A model generated the notes under the pieces. That model searched no databases. It saw only the letters and a program-made list of their open reading frames with translations, and had not been told where the DNA came from. Shown piece after piece: positions 19,498-28,629 of a DNA stretch of 61,897 nucleotides (positions are counted from its first letter, which is position 1; the number at the start of each line of letters is the position of its first letter). This DNA is from Phyllobacterium trifolii. Lineage in GTDB: Bacteria; Pseudomonadota; Alphaproteobacteria; Rhizobiales; Rhizobiaceae. The position numbers and the translations under genes are program-made. The stretch is from positions 1 to 61,897 of the forward strand of contig NZ_JACHXN010000030.1 of the NCBI RefSeq assembly GCF_014192095.1. The letters are read 5' to 3'.

Positions 19498-21441
19498 ATG
19501 ACCGCCCTCATCTCCCTCAGAGACATAAGCAAGACGTATCACAATGGCGACCTCGCCGTTGAGGTTCTTCACGGTATATCGCTTGATATCGAGGCGGGCG
19601 AGTTTGTCGCAATCATTGGCCAATCCGGTTCGGGCAAGTCGACGCTGATGAATATTCTCGGCTGTCTCGACCAGCCGACGAGCGGTGATTATCTGCTCGA
19701 TGGCGAACACGTTTCTGGCTTTGAACCCGATGAGCTTGCCGGATTGCGCCGGCGCACGTTTGGCTTTGTCTTCCAAAGTTATAATCTCATCCCGACCGCC
19801 AGTGCGCAGGAGAACGTCGAAGTCCCAGCGGTCTATGCAGGCGCGTCAGCTCGCGACAGGCATGACCGGGCAGAGGCACTGCTTAGCTCATTGAAGCTTG
19901 GCGACCGGCTCGATCACCGTCCGAACCAGCTTTCCGGCGGTCAGCAGCAACGTGTCTCTATAGCCCGGGCTTTGATGAATGGCGGTCGGGTCATCCTTGC
20001 GGACGAACCGACCGGCGCGCTCGACAGCCAGAGCGGCGACGAAGTCATGGCGCTGCTGCGCAGCATGAACGAGAGTGGTCACACGATCATCGTCATTACC
20101 CATTCACGCGAGGTTGCGGAACAGGCTGACCGGCTCATCGAATTGCGCGACGGGCGTATTATCTCGGACCGGACAAAAAAGGGTCGTAGCAACCCCGAAG
20201 CCGCAACAGGACTCAAACAAAAGGCTTTCGAGGGTGTTGCCGCAATCGCCGATATTTCCGAAGCTATCAAAATGGCCTTCAGGGCATTGCGGGCCAACCT
20301 GTTCCGCACGATTCTCACGCTGCTCGGCATCGTCATCGGTGTCGGTTCTGTTGTGGCCATGCTCGCTATCGGCACGGGTGCGCAGAACTCTGTACTCGAC
20401 CGGATTTCCTCGATGGGATCTGACCTTTTGGTGATCCGCCCGAACATGGCCAATTTCCGCGGTGGTACGGGCGGTAGCGTCGTAACCCTGATTCCGGCCG
20501 ATGCGGATGCCATCCTTGAACAGCCAAATGTTGCTTTCGCTGTTCCGGAAATGACGAGCACGGTGACGGTACGTTATGGGAATGTCGATTATCAGACGAC
20601 GGCCAATGGTACGGTTCCGCAGTTTACGCAGGCGAAATCCTGGACAGTGGGTAAGGGCGAGTTCATCAATCAGGATGACATGACCAATTACGCCCCGGTA
20701 GCAGTGCTTGGTCAAACCGTGGTCAAGACGCTCTTTGCCGATGGCACGGACCCGATTGGCAAGTATGTACTTGTCAACAAAATTCCATTCCAGATCATCG
20801 GCGTGATGAGCGAAATGGGCGCAGGCATGGGCGGCAACGATCAGGATGATACGGTTCTGGTTCCCCTGACGACTGGAAGCATGCGACTTTTCGGCCAGCG
20901 CAACGTGCGGACGATTACCGTGCAGGTAAAGGACGGCTCGGCGATCGACGCCACGCAGGAGACGATCCAGTCGCTTTTGGACAAGCGTCACCAGAGACAG
21001 GACACCCTCATCACCAATATGGCGTCCATTCGCGAAGCCGTCACCGAGACATCAAATACGCTGAAGCTGTTTCTTGGCGCTGTTGCGGCAATTTCACTTC
21101 TTGTCGGCGGAATCGGGGTCATGAACATCATGTTGGTAAGTGTCACAGAGCGAACTCGCGAGATCGGAGTTCGCATGGCAACGGGCGCACGGCGGCGCGA
21201 TATTCTGCTGCAGTTTATAATAGAGGCACTAGTGGTTTCCGCGATCGGTGGGGCGATTGGCGTCGCGGCAGGCATCGGGACTGGAGTACTGGCAAAGGTC
21301 CTCGGTGCACCGATCAGCTTCACGATCGGGCCGGTGGCGTTAGCTTTTGCCTGTTCATTCTTGACGGGGCTCGTCTTCGGGTACCTGCCGGCCAGGAACG
21401 CCTCGCGGCTTCAGCCGGCAGTAGCACTCAGCTCAGAGTAA
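19498..21441 (+). CDS. macB: MacB-like ABC transporter, fused ATPase and FtsX-type permease
   Basis: The 647-residue protein has an N-terminal ATPase (Walker [10 protein letters not shown] at 41-49; signature [15 protein letters not shown]; Walker [13 protein letters not shown]) and a C-terminal MacB permease with a first helix near 275, a large periplasmic domain, and three helices in the last 130 residues (around [20 protein letters not shown]). That is the MacB type used to drive export of macrolides, peptides or lipids from the periplasm through a TolC-like channel. It starts 2 bp after macA. No outer-membrane channel gene is adjacent. Confidence 0.94.
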   Translation: MTALISLRDISKTYHNGDLAVEVLHGISLDIEAGEFVAIIGQSGSGKSTLMNILGCLDQPTSGDYLLDGEHVSGFEPDELAGLRRRTFGFVFQSYNLIPTASAQENVEVPAVYAGASARDRHDRAEALLSSLKLGDRLDHRPNQLSGGQQQRVSIARALMNGGRVILADEPTGALDSQSGDEVMALLRSMNESGHTIIVITHSREVAEQADRLIELRDGRIISDRTKKGRSNPEAATGLKQKAFEGVAAIADISEAIKMAFRALRANLFRTILTLLGIVIGVGSVVAMLAIGTGAQNSVLDRISSMGSDLLVIRPNMANFRGGTGGSVVTLIPADADAILEQPNVAFAVPEMTSTVTVRYGNVDYQTTANGTVPQFTQAKSWTVGKGEFINQDDMTNYAPVAVLGQTVVKTLFADGTDPIGKYVLVNKIPFQIIGVMSEMGAGMGGNDQDDTVLVPLTTGSMRLFGQRNVRTITVQVKDGSAIDATQETIQSLLDKRHQRQDTLITNMASIREAVTETSNTLKLFLGAVAAISLLVGGIGVMNIMLVSVTERTREIGVRMATGARRRDILLQFIIEALVVSAIGGAIGVAAGIGTGVLAKVLGAPISFTIGPVALAFACSFLTGLVFGYLPARNASRLQPAVALSSE

Positions 21442-21445
21442 ATGC

Positions 21446-21799
21446 CTAAAAGTCGAGTTCAAGTTCGACGCCATTGTCTCGCCGGCGGCGAGGGTACCGG
21501 TCGTCGTATCTGTCATCCTCCCGATACCTGTCCCGGCCGCGTCTGGAATCAGTGAAGACCGCAGCGCAACCCTTATCTACCCAGATAGCGCCTCGATTGT
21601 AGCCCCAGCTGTCGCCAGCTATGCAAGGTCTCTTGGAAATCTGCTTTGCAATGCGCGGGCGGCGCATGTCGGCATCGCATTCCCTGTATCTGAACTTACG
21701 CGATTCGCATCTGACGGAATCTTGCGCCTGTGCAGGCAACACAGGCAAGAACTGCGCGCCGCCAAAAACTACAGCGAATGCCAGGATATATCGGTACAT
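21446..21799 (-). CDS. Small secreted DUF3011-like protein
   Basis: This 117-residue protein has a signal peptide (YILAFAVVFGG then PAQAQD, cleavage after AQA). The mature part has paired cysteines and the pattern VRCESRKFRYRECDAD, then CIAGDSWGYNRGAIWVDKGC, matching my recollection of DUF3011. The tail is rich in Arg/Asp/Tyr. ATG 21799 is chosen because GGAGAGGGAAA precedes it directly; the frame extends 15 codons upstream without a ribosome site. It converges on macB, with 4 bp between stops. Function unknown; probably an exported cysteine-bridged protein. Confidence 0.78.
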   Translation of the reverse strand: MYRYILAFAVVFGGAQFLPVLPAQAQDSVRCESRKFRYRECDADMRRPRIAKQISKRPCIAGDSWGYNRGAIWVDKGCAAVFTDSRRGRDRYREDDRYDDRYPRRRRDNGVELELDF

Positions 21800-21915
21800 T
21801 TTCCCTCTCCGATACCGTTTCGAATCACCATTATGGTGCACCATTTTAAAGTCGAGTTGGCGATTTTTGTTCCGCGGTGGTTAATCATTATTTGGCCCAT
21901 GAAACTGTATCTTAT

Positions 21916-22797
21916 TCAGGAGAACCGCGCGTTTTCACGGTTCACCATATCGGAAATGAAATTCGAGACCGCTGCGATGCGACGAAGTGTACGAACGGAT
22001 TCATGATAGGCCAACCAATAGGACCGGTGAATGGTGCGTTCGGGCAGGACTGGCACAAGATCTTCATGCTCGCGCGCAATGAACATGTGGAGTATTCCGA
22101 TGCCTGCGCCAGCCCGCACCGCCTCGACCTGTCCAAGCGCACTTGAAATCTCAAAGGCTGCTTTCCAGTCACGAGTGATTTCAGGCGCGTAGTTCAGCGA
22201 TGGGCTGATGACGAGGTCATCGACGTATCCGACGAGGCGATGCGCCGAGAGCTCATCCACGGTCTGCGGCGCCTCACGCTCAGCAAGGTAGGAACGGCTG
22301 GCGTAGAGGCCGAGGCTGTAATCGACGAGCTTGCGCGCTACAAGGCGTCCTTGATCGGGGCGATCAACCGTGATGGCAATATCGGCCTCGCGCCGGGAAA
22401 GCGAAAATGAGCGGGGGACCGGCACCAACTGTATTTTCAGGTCTGGATATCGGGCTGTGAGCAACGCCAATCTCGGTGCTAGGAAAGTCACGCCAAACCC
22501 ATCCGGCGCGCCAATCCGAACTGATCCAGAGATGGCGACGTCGGCATCGCCGAGTGACGAGCGGATGGATAGCATTTCCGCTTCCATACGCTCTGCAGAC
22601 AATAGAAACTCTTCACCTGCATGTGTGAGTTCGCATCCATTGGTGCGCCGAGTGAGAAGCTTTGTATTGAGATCGTTCTCCAGCGCTGTCAGCCGTCGCG
22701 CAACTGTCGCGTGGTTAAGCCCGAGACGTTTTGCCGCCCCGAGAATCTGTCCAGACCGTGCAACAGCCAGGAAAATACGTACATCATCCCAATTCAT
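21916..22797 (-). CDS. LysR-family transcriptional regulator
   Basis: The 293-residue protein has an N-terminal winged helix (MNWDDVRIFLAVARSGQILG; HATVARRLTALENDL) and a substrate-binding effector domain (SGSVRIGAPDGFGVTFLAP onward). ATG 22797 follows GGAGG; frame upstream of this is divergent-promoter sequence. It is divergent from mmsA with 131 bp between, an arrangement commonly kept in rhizobia, so mmsA is its likely target. The ligand is unknown. Confidence 0.92.
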   Translation of the reverse strand: MNWDDVRIFLAVARSGQILGAAKRLGLNHATVARRLTALENDLNTKLLTRRTNGCELTHAGEEFLLSAERMEAEMLSIRSSLGDADVAISGSVRIGAPDGFGVTFLAPRLALLTARYPDLKIQLVPVPRSFSLSRREADIAITVDRPDQGRLVARKLVDYSLGLYASRSYLAEREAPQTVDELSAHRLVGYVDDLVISPSLNYAPEITRDWKAAFEISSALGQVEAVRAGAGIGILHMFIAREHEDLVPVLPERTIHRSYWLAYHESVRTLRRIAAVSNFISDMVNRENARFS

Positions 22798-22928
22798 CAA
22801 AGCCTCCGGCCTAAGTCGTACTTCAATTTTTGCACAACGGATACGCTTTTGCTTGGCTTGCAATAAAGTTTTTGAAGCGCGATGATAGCTACAACAGAAA
22901 TCCAACTATTACAGGGAGGTTATTCGCT

Positions 22929-24425
22929 ATGCGTGAGGTAGGACATTTCATCGGTGGCATGCATGTCGCCGGAACCAGCGGTTGCACGACCGAGATTTTC
23001 CAGCCAATGGACGGAACGGTTCAGGGCCACGTTGCACTTGCGACACCGGCGGAAGTCCGCGCTGCAGTAGAGAATGCAAAAGCTGCGCAGCCTGCTTGGG
23101 CCGCAACCAACCCGCAGCGCCGGGTGCGTGTCATGCGCAAGTTCCTCGAATTGGTAGAAGCCGAATATGACTCGTTGGCCGAACTTCTGGCGCGCGAGCA
23201 TGGCAAGACAATCCCCGATGCCAAGGGTGATATCCAACGCGGTCTGGAAGTGGTCGAGGTGTGCCTCGGTGCAGCGCATATGCTGAAGGGCGAGTTTTCT
23301 GACAGCGCCGGAACTGGCATCGATGTCTATTCAATGCGGCAGCCTCTAGGAGTAGTCGCCGGCATCACGCCGTTCAATTTCCCTGCAATGATCCCGCTAT
23401 GGAAAGCTGGCCCGGCAATCGTGTCTGGCAACGCCTTTATTCTGAAGCCATCAGAGCGCGATCCGGGCGTGCCTATGCGGCTTGCAGAGCTGTTCATCGA
23501 AGCGGGGCTTCCTGCAGGCATCTTCAACGTCGTCAATGGTGACAAGCAAGCGGTCGATGCGATCCTTGACGACCCGGACATCAAGGCTGTCGGCTTTGTT
23601 GGCTCAACCCCGATTGCTCAGTACATTTACACTCGCGCTACGGCGAACGGCAAGCGTGCTCAATGCTTTGGCGGCGCCAAGAATCACATGATCATTATGC
23701 CGGATGCCGATATGGACCAGACCGTCGATGCACTGATTGGTGCAGGATATGGTTCTGCCGGCGAACGTTGCATGGCTATTTCCGTGGCGGTACCAGTTGG
23801 CAAGGATACGGCTGATCGTCTAGTCGAGCGGCTGATTCCCCGTGTGGAAAGCCTCAAGGTCGGTCCTTCGACCGACATGTCGGCCGATTATGGTCCGGTT
23901 GTCACCAAACAGGCGCTGGAGCGCATCCAGGGTTATGTGAATCTCGGCGTGGAAGAAGGTGCCAAACTCGTCGTCGATGGTCGTGGTTTTACGATGCAAG
24001 GTTATGAGAACGGTTTCTACATGGGCGGTTGCCTGTTCGACCATGTGACTCCGGACATGCGGATCTATAAAGAAGAAATCTTCGGACCAGTTTTGGGTAT
24101 CGTTCGCGCTGACACTTATGAGGACGCGATCCGTCTGCCAAACGAACATGAATACGGCAACGGCGTTGCAATTTTCACGCGTGATGGCGATGCGGCTCGC
24201 GACTTTGCCTCTCGTGTTCAGGTCGGAATGGTTGGTATCAACGTGCCGATCCCGGTTCCGATTGCCTATTATACCTTCGGCGGCTGGAAGGGCTCTGGTT
24301 TCGGCGATCTCAACCAGCACGGACCCGATGCGTTTCGCTTCTACACAAAGACGAAGACTGTCACTTCCCGCTGGCCTTCCGGCGTCAAGGACGGTGCCGA
24401 GTTCGTTATCCCCACGATGAAATGA
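22929..24425 (+). CDS. mmsA: CoA-acylating methylmalonate-semialdehyde dehydrogenase
   Basis: This 498-residue aldehyde dehydrogenase converts methylmalonate or malonate semialdehyde plus CoA to propionyl- or acetyl-CoA in valine and inositol breakdown. The catalytic Cys281 lies in GSAGERCMAIS. The general-base Glu of hydrolysing ALDHs is replaced (QCFGGAKNH), a feature of the CoA-dependent MmsA branch. PIPVPIAYYTFGGWKGSGFG near the end is also typical. ATG 22929 follows AGGGAGG; the frame is open further upstream. It is divergent from the LysR regulator; a terminator follows. Confidence 0.93.
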   Translation: MREVGHFIGGMHVAGTSGCTTEIFQPMDGTVQGHVALATPAEVRAAVENAKAAQPAWAATNPQRRVRVMRKFLELVEAEYDSLAELLAREHGKTIPDAKGDIQRGLEVVEVCLGAAHMLKGEFSDSAGTGIDVYSMRQPLGVVAGITPFNFPAMIPLWKAGPAIVSGNAFILKPSERDPGVPMRLAELFIEAGLPAGIFNVVNGDKQAVDAILDDPDIKAVGFVGSTPIAQYIYTRATANGKRAQCFGGAKNHMIIMPDADMDQTVDALIGAGYGSAGERCMAISVAVPVGKDTADRLVERLIPRVESLKVGPSTDMSADYGPVVTKQALERIQGYVNLGVEEGAKLVVDGRGFTMQGYENGFYMGGCLFDHVTPDMRIYKEEIFGPVLGIVRADTYEDAIRLPNEHEYGNGVAIFTRDGDAARDFASRVQVGMVGINVPIPVPIAYYTFGGWKGSGFGDLNQHGPDAFRFYTKTKTVTSRWPSGVKDGAEFVIPTMK

Positions 24426-24433
24426 AACAAACT

Positions 24434-24461
24434 GCCGCCGGTCTCCGGCGGCATTTTCTTT
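24434..24461. terminator. Terminator between mmsA and the GntR gene
   Basis: GCCGCCGG (24434-24441), a TCT loop and CCGGCGGC (24445-24452) are followed by ATTTTCTTT. It lies between convergent genes and ends mmsA transcription; on the other strand it comes just after the GntR stop codon. Confidence 0.82.
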
Positions 24462-25113
24462 AAGGCGCCAGGGTACGCAAATGATCAATGAGTTTGGTGG
24501 CCTCTTCAGACGCTCGATCCGGTGCGCCGGCAATGATTGCATCTATCAATGCCTTGTGAGCGCCTCCTGATTGCTGAAGGCTTCCGGGTCTCTGCAATCG
24601 GAACCAAAAACGCCGGCTATGGGTTTGAAGCGGTGACGCAAGCCGGGCAGCAAACGGGTTTTCAGCTGCCTGGCCAAGCACAGTATCGAAAATTTTGTCT
24701 GCTATCAGGAAGCGGCTGACATCGTCAGACGCAAGAGCGGTGCTCATGGCGTCGGAGGCCTCCTTTAATCGCTTGTGGTGGAGGGCAGCACCAAAGCGAG
24801 CGGCATCACGGGCGAGAACGCGTTCAACCCCCTCGCGGGTGTCCAGTATTTTACCGAAATCCTGCAAATTCAGCGGGGCGATGGCGATGCCGGAGCGCGG
24901 CCGGATTTCCATGAGGCCTTCCCAAGCAAGCTTTTGTACTGCCTCACGCACCGGAGTGCGACCCATCCCTGTGATATCCGTCAGTGCCCTTTCGTTGACG
25001 ATCGAGCCGGGCTCCAGTTTCAGTGTTACGATCATCTCCTCCAACTGGCGATAGGCGAGTTCCGCCAGGCTCTCGCCCGTTTGAGCAACCGTGTGGATGG
25101 TCGTTTGATACAT
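24460..25113 (-). CDS. GntR-family regulator, FCD type, probable repressor of hydroxyproline catabolism
   Basis: The 217-residue protein has a GntR winged helix (AYRQLEEMIVTLKLEPGSIV; GRTPVREAVQKLAWEGL) and an all-helical FCD ligand domain. ATG 25113 is preferred (GAGAG ribosome site); ATG 25140 would lack one. It is divergent from the hydroxyproline operon, and a perfect 7-bp inverted repeat lies in the 73-bp gap at 25151-25169, the natural site for control of both genes. The inducer may be hydroxyproline or a pathway intermediate; that is inference. Confidence 0.9.
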   Translation of the reverse strand: MYQTTIHTVAQTGESLAELAYRQLEEMIVTLKLEPGSIVNERALTDITGMGRTPVREAVQKLAWEGLMEIRPRSGIAIAPLNLQDFGKILDTREGVERVLARDAARFGAALHHKRLKEASDAMSTALASDDVSRFLIADKIFDTVLGQAAENPFAARLASPLQTHSRRFWFRLQRPGSLQQSGGAHKALIDAIIAGAPDRASEEATKLIDHLRTLAP

Positions 25114-25150
25114 AAGTCGTTCTCTCGGATTGACAGCCATAAGTGTTACA

Positions 25151-25169
25151 GATATATTTGTGATATATC
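25151..25169. promoter_or_regulatory. Candidate GntR operator GATATAT-N5-ATATATC
   Basis: GATATAT (25151-25157) and ATATATC (25163-25169) are perfect arms with 5 bp between, in the GntR/hydroxyproline divergent promoter, 18 bp before the first catabolic gene. FCD-type regulators usually bind short AT-rich palindromes of this size. Confidence 0.6.
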
Positions 25170-25186
25170 AAGAAGGAGCAAGCGTC

Positions 25187-26080
25187 ATGTGGTCAGGTGT
25201 ATTTCCGGCAGTTACCAGCAAATTCACAGAGAATGATAGTCTCGATCATAGTGAAATGGAACGCTGCTTTGCGCTGCTGATGGATGCAGGCTGCGACGGA
25301 TTGATCGTGGCAGGGTCTCTTGGCGAAGGGCCGATGCTTAGCCATGATGAGAAGCTTGAGGTCTTGAAGACTGCGCAGCGCGTTGCCAAAGGCAGGCCGG
25401 TGCTCCTGACCATCAATGAAGCGGCAACACGTGATGGTGCCGCGCTGGCAAAACGTGCTGCCAAAGCTGGTGCGGACGGCCTGATGCTCGTTCCAAGCCC
25501 GATCTACCACACAGACCCCGAAGAAACAGTGACAACGCTGAAAGCTGTGGCGGCGGCGGGCGACTTGCCTGTGATGATCTATTCCAATCGCATCGCTTAC
25601 CGCGTCGACGTAACGAGTGAAATTCTGACGGAACTTGCGTCGGATCAGCATTTCGTAGCGATTAAGGAATCCTCGGACGACGTTCGCCGCACTACAGATA
25701 TCATCAACATGTTCGGTACCCGGTATGATCTCTTTACCGGCGTAGACAATCTCGCGTTTGAAGCGTTGACCGCAGGCGCGATCGGTTGGGTTGCTGGCCT
25801 GGTCACCGCTTTCCCGAAGGAAACTGTTGCTATATACAAGCTGGTCATGGCTGAACGCTACGCCGAGGCGCTGGAAATTTATCGCTGGTTCCGCCCGCTT
25901 CTTGACCTTGATGTTTCCACATACCTCGTACAGAACATCAAATTGGCGGAAGTCCATGAAATCGGAACAAATGACCGTGTTCGCCTGCCGCGTCAGCCGC
26001 TTCGCGGCGAGCGCCGTGCTGCTGTCGAGAAGACCGTCATGGACGCGATCGCGTCCCGCCCGAAACTTCCTGCACTCTGA
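25187..26080 (+). CDS. DHDPS-family lyase, probable pyrroline-4-hydroxy-2-carboxylate deaminase
   Basis: This 297-residue protein is of the dihydrodipicolinate synthase/N-acetylneuraminate lyase family, with Schiff-base Lys160 (FVAIKESSDD) and Tyr132 (MIYSN); the substrate loop reads AGSLGEGPMLS. In hydroxyproline breakdown a member of this family deaminates 1-pyrroline-4-hydroxy-2-carboxylate to 2-oxoglutarate semialdehyde. The next two genes encode the dehydrogenase that makes that substrate and the epimerase, so this role is much more likely than lysine synthesis. ATG 25187 follows AAGGAG. It is first in the operon. Confidence 0.85.
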   Translation: MWSGVFPAVTSKFTENDSLDHSEMERCFALLMDAGCDGLIVAGSLGEGPMLSHDEKLEVLKTAQRVAKGRPVLLTINEAATRDGAALAKRAAKAGADGLMLVPSPIYHTDPEETVTTLKAVAAAGDLPVMIYSNRIAYRVDVTSEILTELASDQHFVAIKESSDDVRRTTDIINMFGTRYDLFTGVDNLAFEALTAGAIGWVAGLVTAFPKETVAIYKLVMAERYAEALEIYRWFRPLLDLDVSTYLVQNIKLAEVHEIGTNDRVRLPRQPLRGERRAAVEKTVMDAIASRPKLPAL

Positions 26081-26093
26081 GCCAATCGGCTGA

Positions 26094-27353
26094 ATGATGG
26101 GCGGCCAACGTTCGGACACAAAGGAAATTGTTATCATAGGTGCCGGCATTGTCGGCATCGTCGTTGCCGCCTATCTTTCCGAGATTGGGCACAAGGTGCT
26201 TGTTATCGACAGGCAGGGTATCTGTGAGGGGACAAGTGCCGGCAACGCCGGGGCCTTGGCATTTTCCGATATTCTTCCCATGGCTTCGAAGGGCGTTCTT
26301 GCCAAGGTACCGGGTTGGCTTGTCGACCCCCTCGGGCCATTTTCAATTCGCCCATCATATCTGCCGAAGCTCGCGCCGTGGCTCTACCGGTTGTGGCGCG
26401 CCAGCCGTGCTGATGCGCTGGAGCGGACCGTACAGGCGCAGGGCGCGCTAATGCAGCTTGCCGAGCCGGAAATGCTTGGTTTGATGGAGCGGGCACGTAT
26501 TCGCAGCATGGTGCGGGAGGATGGCTCACTTGAACTCTATGAAAGCGAAGAAGAACTGAATGCAGCCCTCCCGGGCTGGAATGCCCGAAAGAGAGCGGGC
26601 ATTCCCTTTGAACATCTGCGCGGCGAGGAGCTTGCCACAAGCCAACCCGGTCTCGCATCGCGTTTTGTTGCTGGCACCTTTGTGCCTGGCTGGAAGACGG
26701 TCAGTGATCCTCAGCATGTGGGTATGGGCCTGTGGCTGTACGCAGTACGTCTTGGCGCTGAATTTCTGCACGCTGAGGCCACTGCTGTTACAGCAAGCGA
26801 AAAAGGTGCGACGATTCAGCTGGCAGATGGCACAGGTATTGAAGCTGCAAAACTGATTATTGCCGCTGGCGCGTGGTCGCATCGGCTGGCAAAGAGTTTG
26901 GGTGATGCAATTCCTCTTGAGACCGAGCGAGGCTATAATACGACTTTGCCGGTGGGGGCGTTCGATCTCAAGCGCCAGCTTATTTTCTCGGGCCACGGCT
27001 TTGTGGTAACGCCGCTCCAAACCGGTATCCGTATCGGCGGCGCAGTCGAATTCGGTGGACTGGATCTGCCACCCAACTATAAACGATCCGACGCGATGTT
27101 GACGAAGGCGAAAATGTTCATACCTGACCTCGATACTTCGGGCGGCAGGCAGTGGATGGGATATCGGCCGTCCTCGCCGGATTCATTGCCCGTTATCGGC
27201 TGTGCAAGAACGAGCGGAAATGTTCTCTATGCTTTTGGTCACGGTCATCTTGGACTGACACAATCGGCAGCGACAGGACGCTTGATCACGGATCTGATTG
27301 TTGGAACAAATCCTTCAATTTCGATCGGACCATTCAGCCCACAACGTTTCTAA
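26094..27353 (+). CDS. FAD-dependent D-amino acid dehydrogenase, probable D-hydroxyproline dehydrogenase
   Basis: The 419-residue flavoprotein is of the DAO/DadA family: Rossmann motif VIIGAGIVGIVVAAYL near the N-terminus, LIIAAGAWSHRLAKSLG in the middle and GYRPSSPDSLPVIG plus YAFGHGHLGLTQSAATG near the end. In context it oxidises cis-4-hydroxy-D-proline to pyrroline-4-hydroxy-2-carboxylate. It begins 13 bp after the lyase gene and ends 8 bp before the epimerase gene. It is a single-chain enzyme; no partner subunit genes are near. ATG 26097 is an equal start choice. Confidence 0.86.
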   Translation: MMGGQRSDTKEIVIIGAGIVGIVVAAYLSEIGHKVLVIDRQGICEGTSAGNAGALAFSDILPMASKGVLAKVPGWLVDPLGPFSIRPSYLPKLAPWLYRLWRASRADALERTVQAQGALMQLAEPEMLGLMERARIRSMVREDGSLELYESEEELNAALPGWNARKRAGIPFEHLRGEELATSQPGLASRFVAGTFVPGWKTVSDPQHVGMGLWLYAVRLGAEFLHAEATAVTASEKGATIQLADGTGIEAAKLIIAAGAWSHRLAKSLGDAIPLETERGYNTTLPVGAFDLKRQLIFSGHGFVVTPLQTGIRIGGAVEFGGLDLPPNYKRSDAMLTKAKMFIPDLDTSGGRQWMGYRPSSPDSLPVIGCARTSGNVLYAFGHGHLGLTQSAATGRLITDLIVGTNPSISIGPFSPQRF

Positions 27354-27361
27354 GGAGTATC

Positions 27362-28363
27362 ATGGCGCGCCATTCTTTTTTCTGTATCGATGGTCATACT
27401 TGTGGCAACCCGGTCCGTCTGGTTGCGGGTGGCGGCCCGAATCTTTCCGGTTCAACGATGATGGAAAAGCGGGCGCATTTCCTGGCGGAATTCGACTGGA
27501 TCCGTACAGGACTAATGTTCGAGCCGCGGGGGCACGACATGATGTCCGGATCGCTTCTCTATCCCCCCACCCGTGACGATTGCGATGTGGCGGTGCTGTT
27601 CATCGAAACGTCCGGCTGCCTTCCCATGTGCGGACATGGAACGATCGGTACGGTGACGATGGCGATCGAACACGGCCTGATAACACCGAAGACACCAGGT
27701 ATCCTTAAACTCGATACACCCGCCGGGCTCGTGATCGCGGAGTACGAACTAGACGGCCAATACGTTTCCAGTGTGCGGATTACCAATGTTCCCGCATTTC
27801 TTTATGCCGAGAAGTTGGAGGTCGAATGTCCGGATTTAGGAACGTTATTCGTCGATGTTGCCTATGGCGGGAACTTCTATGCGATCGTCGATCCCCAGGA
27901 GAATTTCACGGATATTGCCGACTATCGAGCGCTCGATCTTATCGGCTGGAGTCCGATACTCCGAGAGCGTCTCAACGAGCGCTATTCGTTCCAGCATCCG
28001 GAAAAACACGATATCAATACGCTCAGCCATATCCTTTGGACCGGCGCACCGACGCAACCAGAAGCCCATGCACGCAACGCGGTTTTCTATGGCGAAAAGG
28101 CCATCGATCGTTCGCCCTGTGGAACCGGAACATCCGCCCGCATGGCGCAATTAGCGGCCAAGGGGAAGCTGAAACCAGGCGATGATTTCGTGCACGAATC
28201 AATAATCGGCTCGTTGTTTCATGGCAGGGTCGAAGAGGCCATCAGCGTGGCAGGAAAGCCGGCGATCATTCCATCGATTGCAGGGTGGGCGCGCATGACA
28301 GGATATAACACCATCTTCATAGACGACCGCGATCCGTTTGCTCATGGCTTTGTGGTCAAATAG
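27362..28363 (+). CDS. 4-hydroxyproline 2-epimerase (proline racemase family)
   Basis: This 333-residue epimerase interconverts trans-4-hydroxy-L-proline and cis-4-hydroxy-D-proline, the first step of the pathway. Both catalytic cysteines are present: Cys90 in MCGHGTIG and Cys253 in DRSPCGTGTSAR, which excludes the Ser/Thr-type hydroxyproline dehydratase. Length and motifs match the Brucella PrpA type, which acts as a hydroxyproline epimerase. ATG 27362 follows AAGGAG 4 bp upstream. It is last in the operon; 266 bp without a gene follow before livH. Confidence 0.92.
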   Translation: MARHSFFCIDGHTCGNPVRLVAGGGPNLSGSTMMEKRAHFLAEFDWIRTGLMFEPRGHDMMSGSLLYPPTRDDCDVAVLFIETSGCLPMCGHGTIGTVTMAIEHGLITPKTPGILKLDTPAGLVIAEYELDGQYVSSVRITNVPAFLYAEKLEVECPDLGTLFVDVAYGGNFYAIVDPQENFTDIADYRALDLIGWSPILRERLNERYSFQHPEKHDINTLSHILWTGAPTQPEAHARNAVFYGEKAIDRSPCGTGTSARMAQLAAKGKLKPGDDFVHESIIGSLFHGRVEEAISVAGKPAIIPSIAGWARMTGYNTIFIDDRDPFAHGFVVK

Positions 28364-28629
28364 TCCCTTTTGGATCACTGGAGAATTAAGGCGCGACTAG
28401 TCAATTCGTCTAACACGAGCGAAAACGCCGGAATTTCTGTTGCATTGTATATTAAATTTGGTGAAAATTTCCGGAGAATATATGTCAGCAAATGTAACGT
28501 TGTTGTGTCAGCCAAAAAAGCAGTTGCTTTCTCTAACGCAGACGCTAGGTGTAAAGACATTGGGGTAATGGGAACCGGATAAAAAAACCGGATAAAAAAC
28601 TTCCCAATAAAATGAGGGGTGTCGTTGCG

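Noticed and set aside
20104..20991. 295-codon minus-strand frame inside macB
   Set aside because: It is the antisense of the permease part; amino acid pattern is not protein-like.
22929..24425. mmsA as the missing 2-oxoglutarate semialdehyde dehydrogenase
   Set aside because: The general-base Glu is absent (QCFGGAKNH), as in CoA-acylating MmsA; and it has its own LysR regulator. Kept only as a question in the findings.
25187..26080. Lysine-pathway dihydrodipicolinate synthase (dapA)
   Set aside because: The operon with epimerase and D-amino acid dehydrogenase makes the hydroxyproline deaminase role far more likely.
28570..28600. Direct repeat ACCGGATAAAAAA before livH as an operator
   Set aside because: Two adjacent copies within an A-rich stretch can arise by slippage; nothing links them to a regulator.
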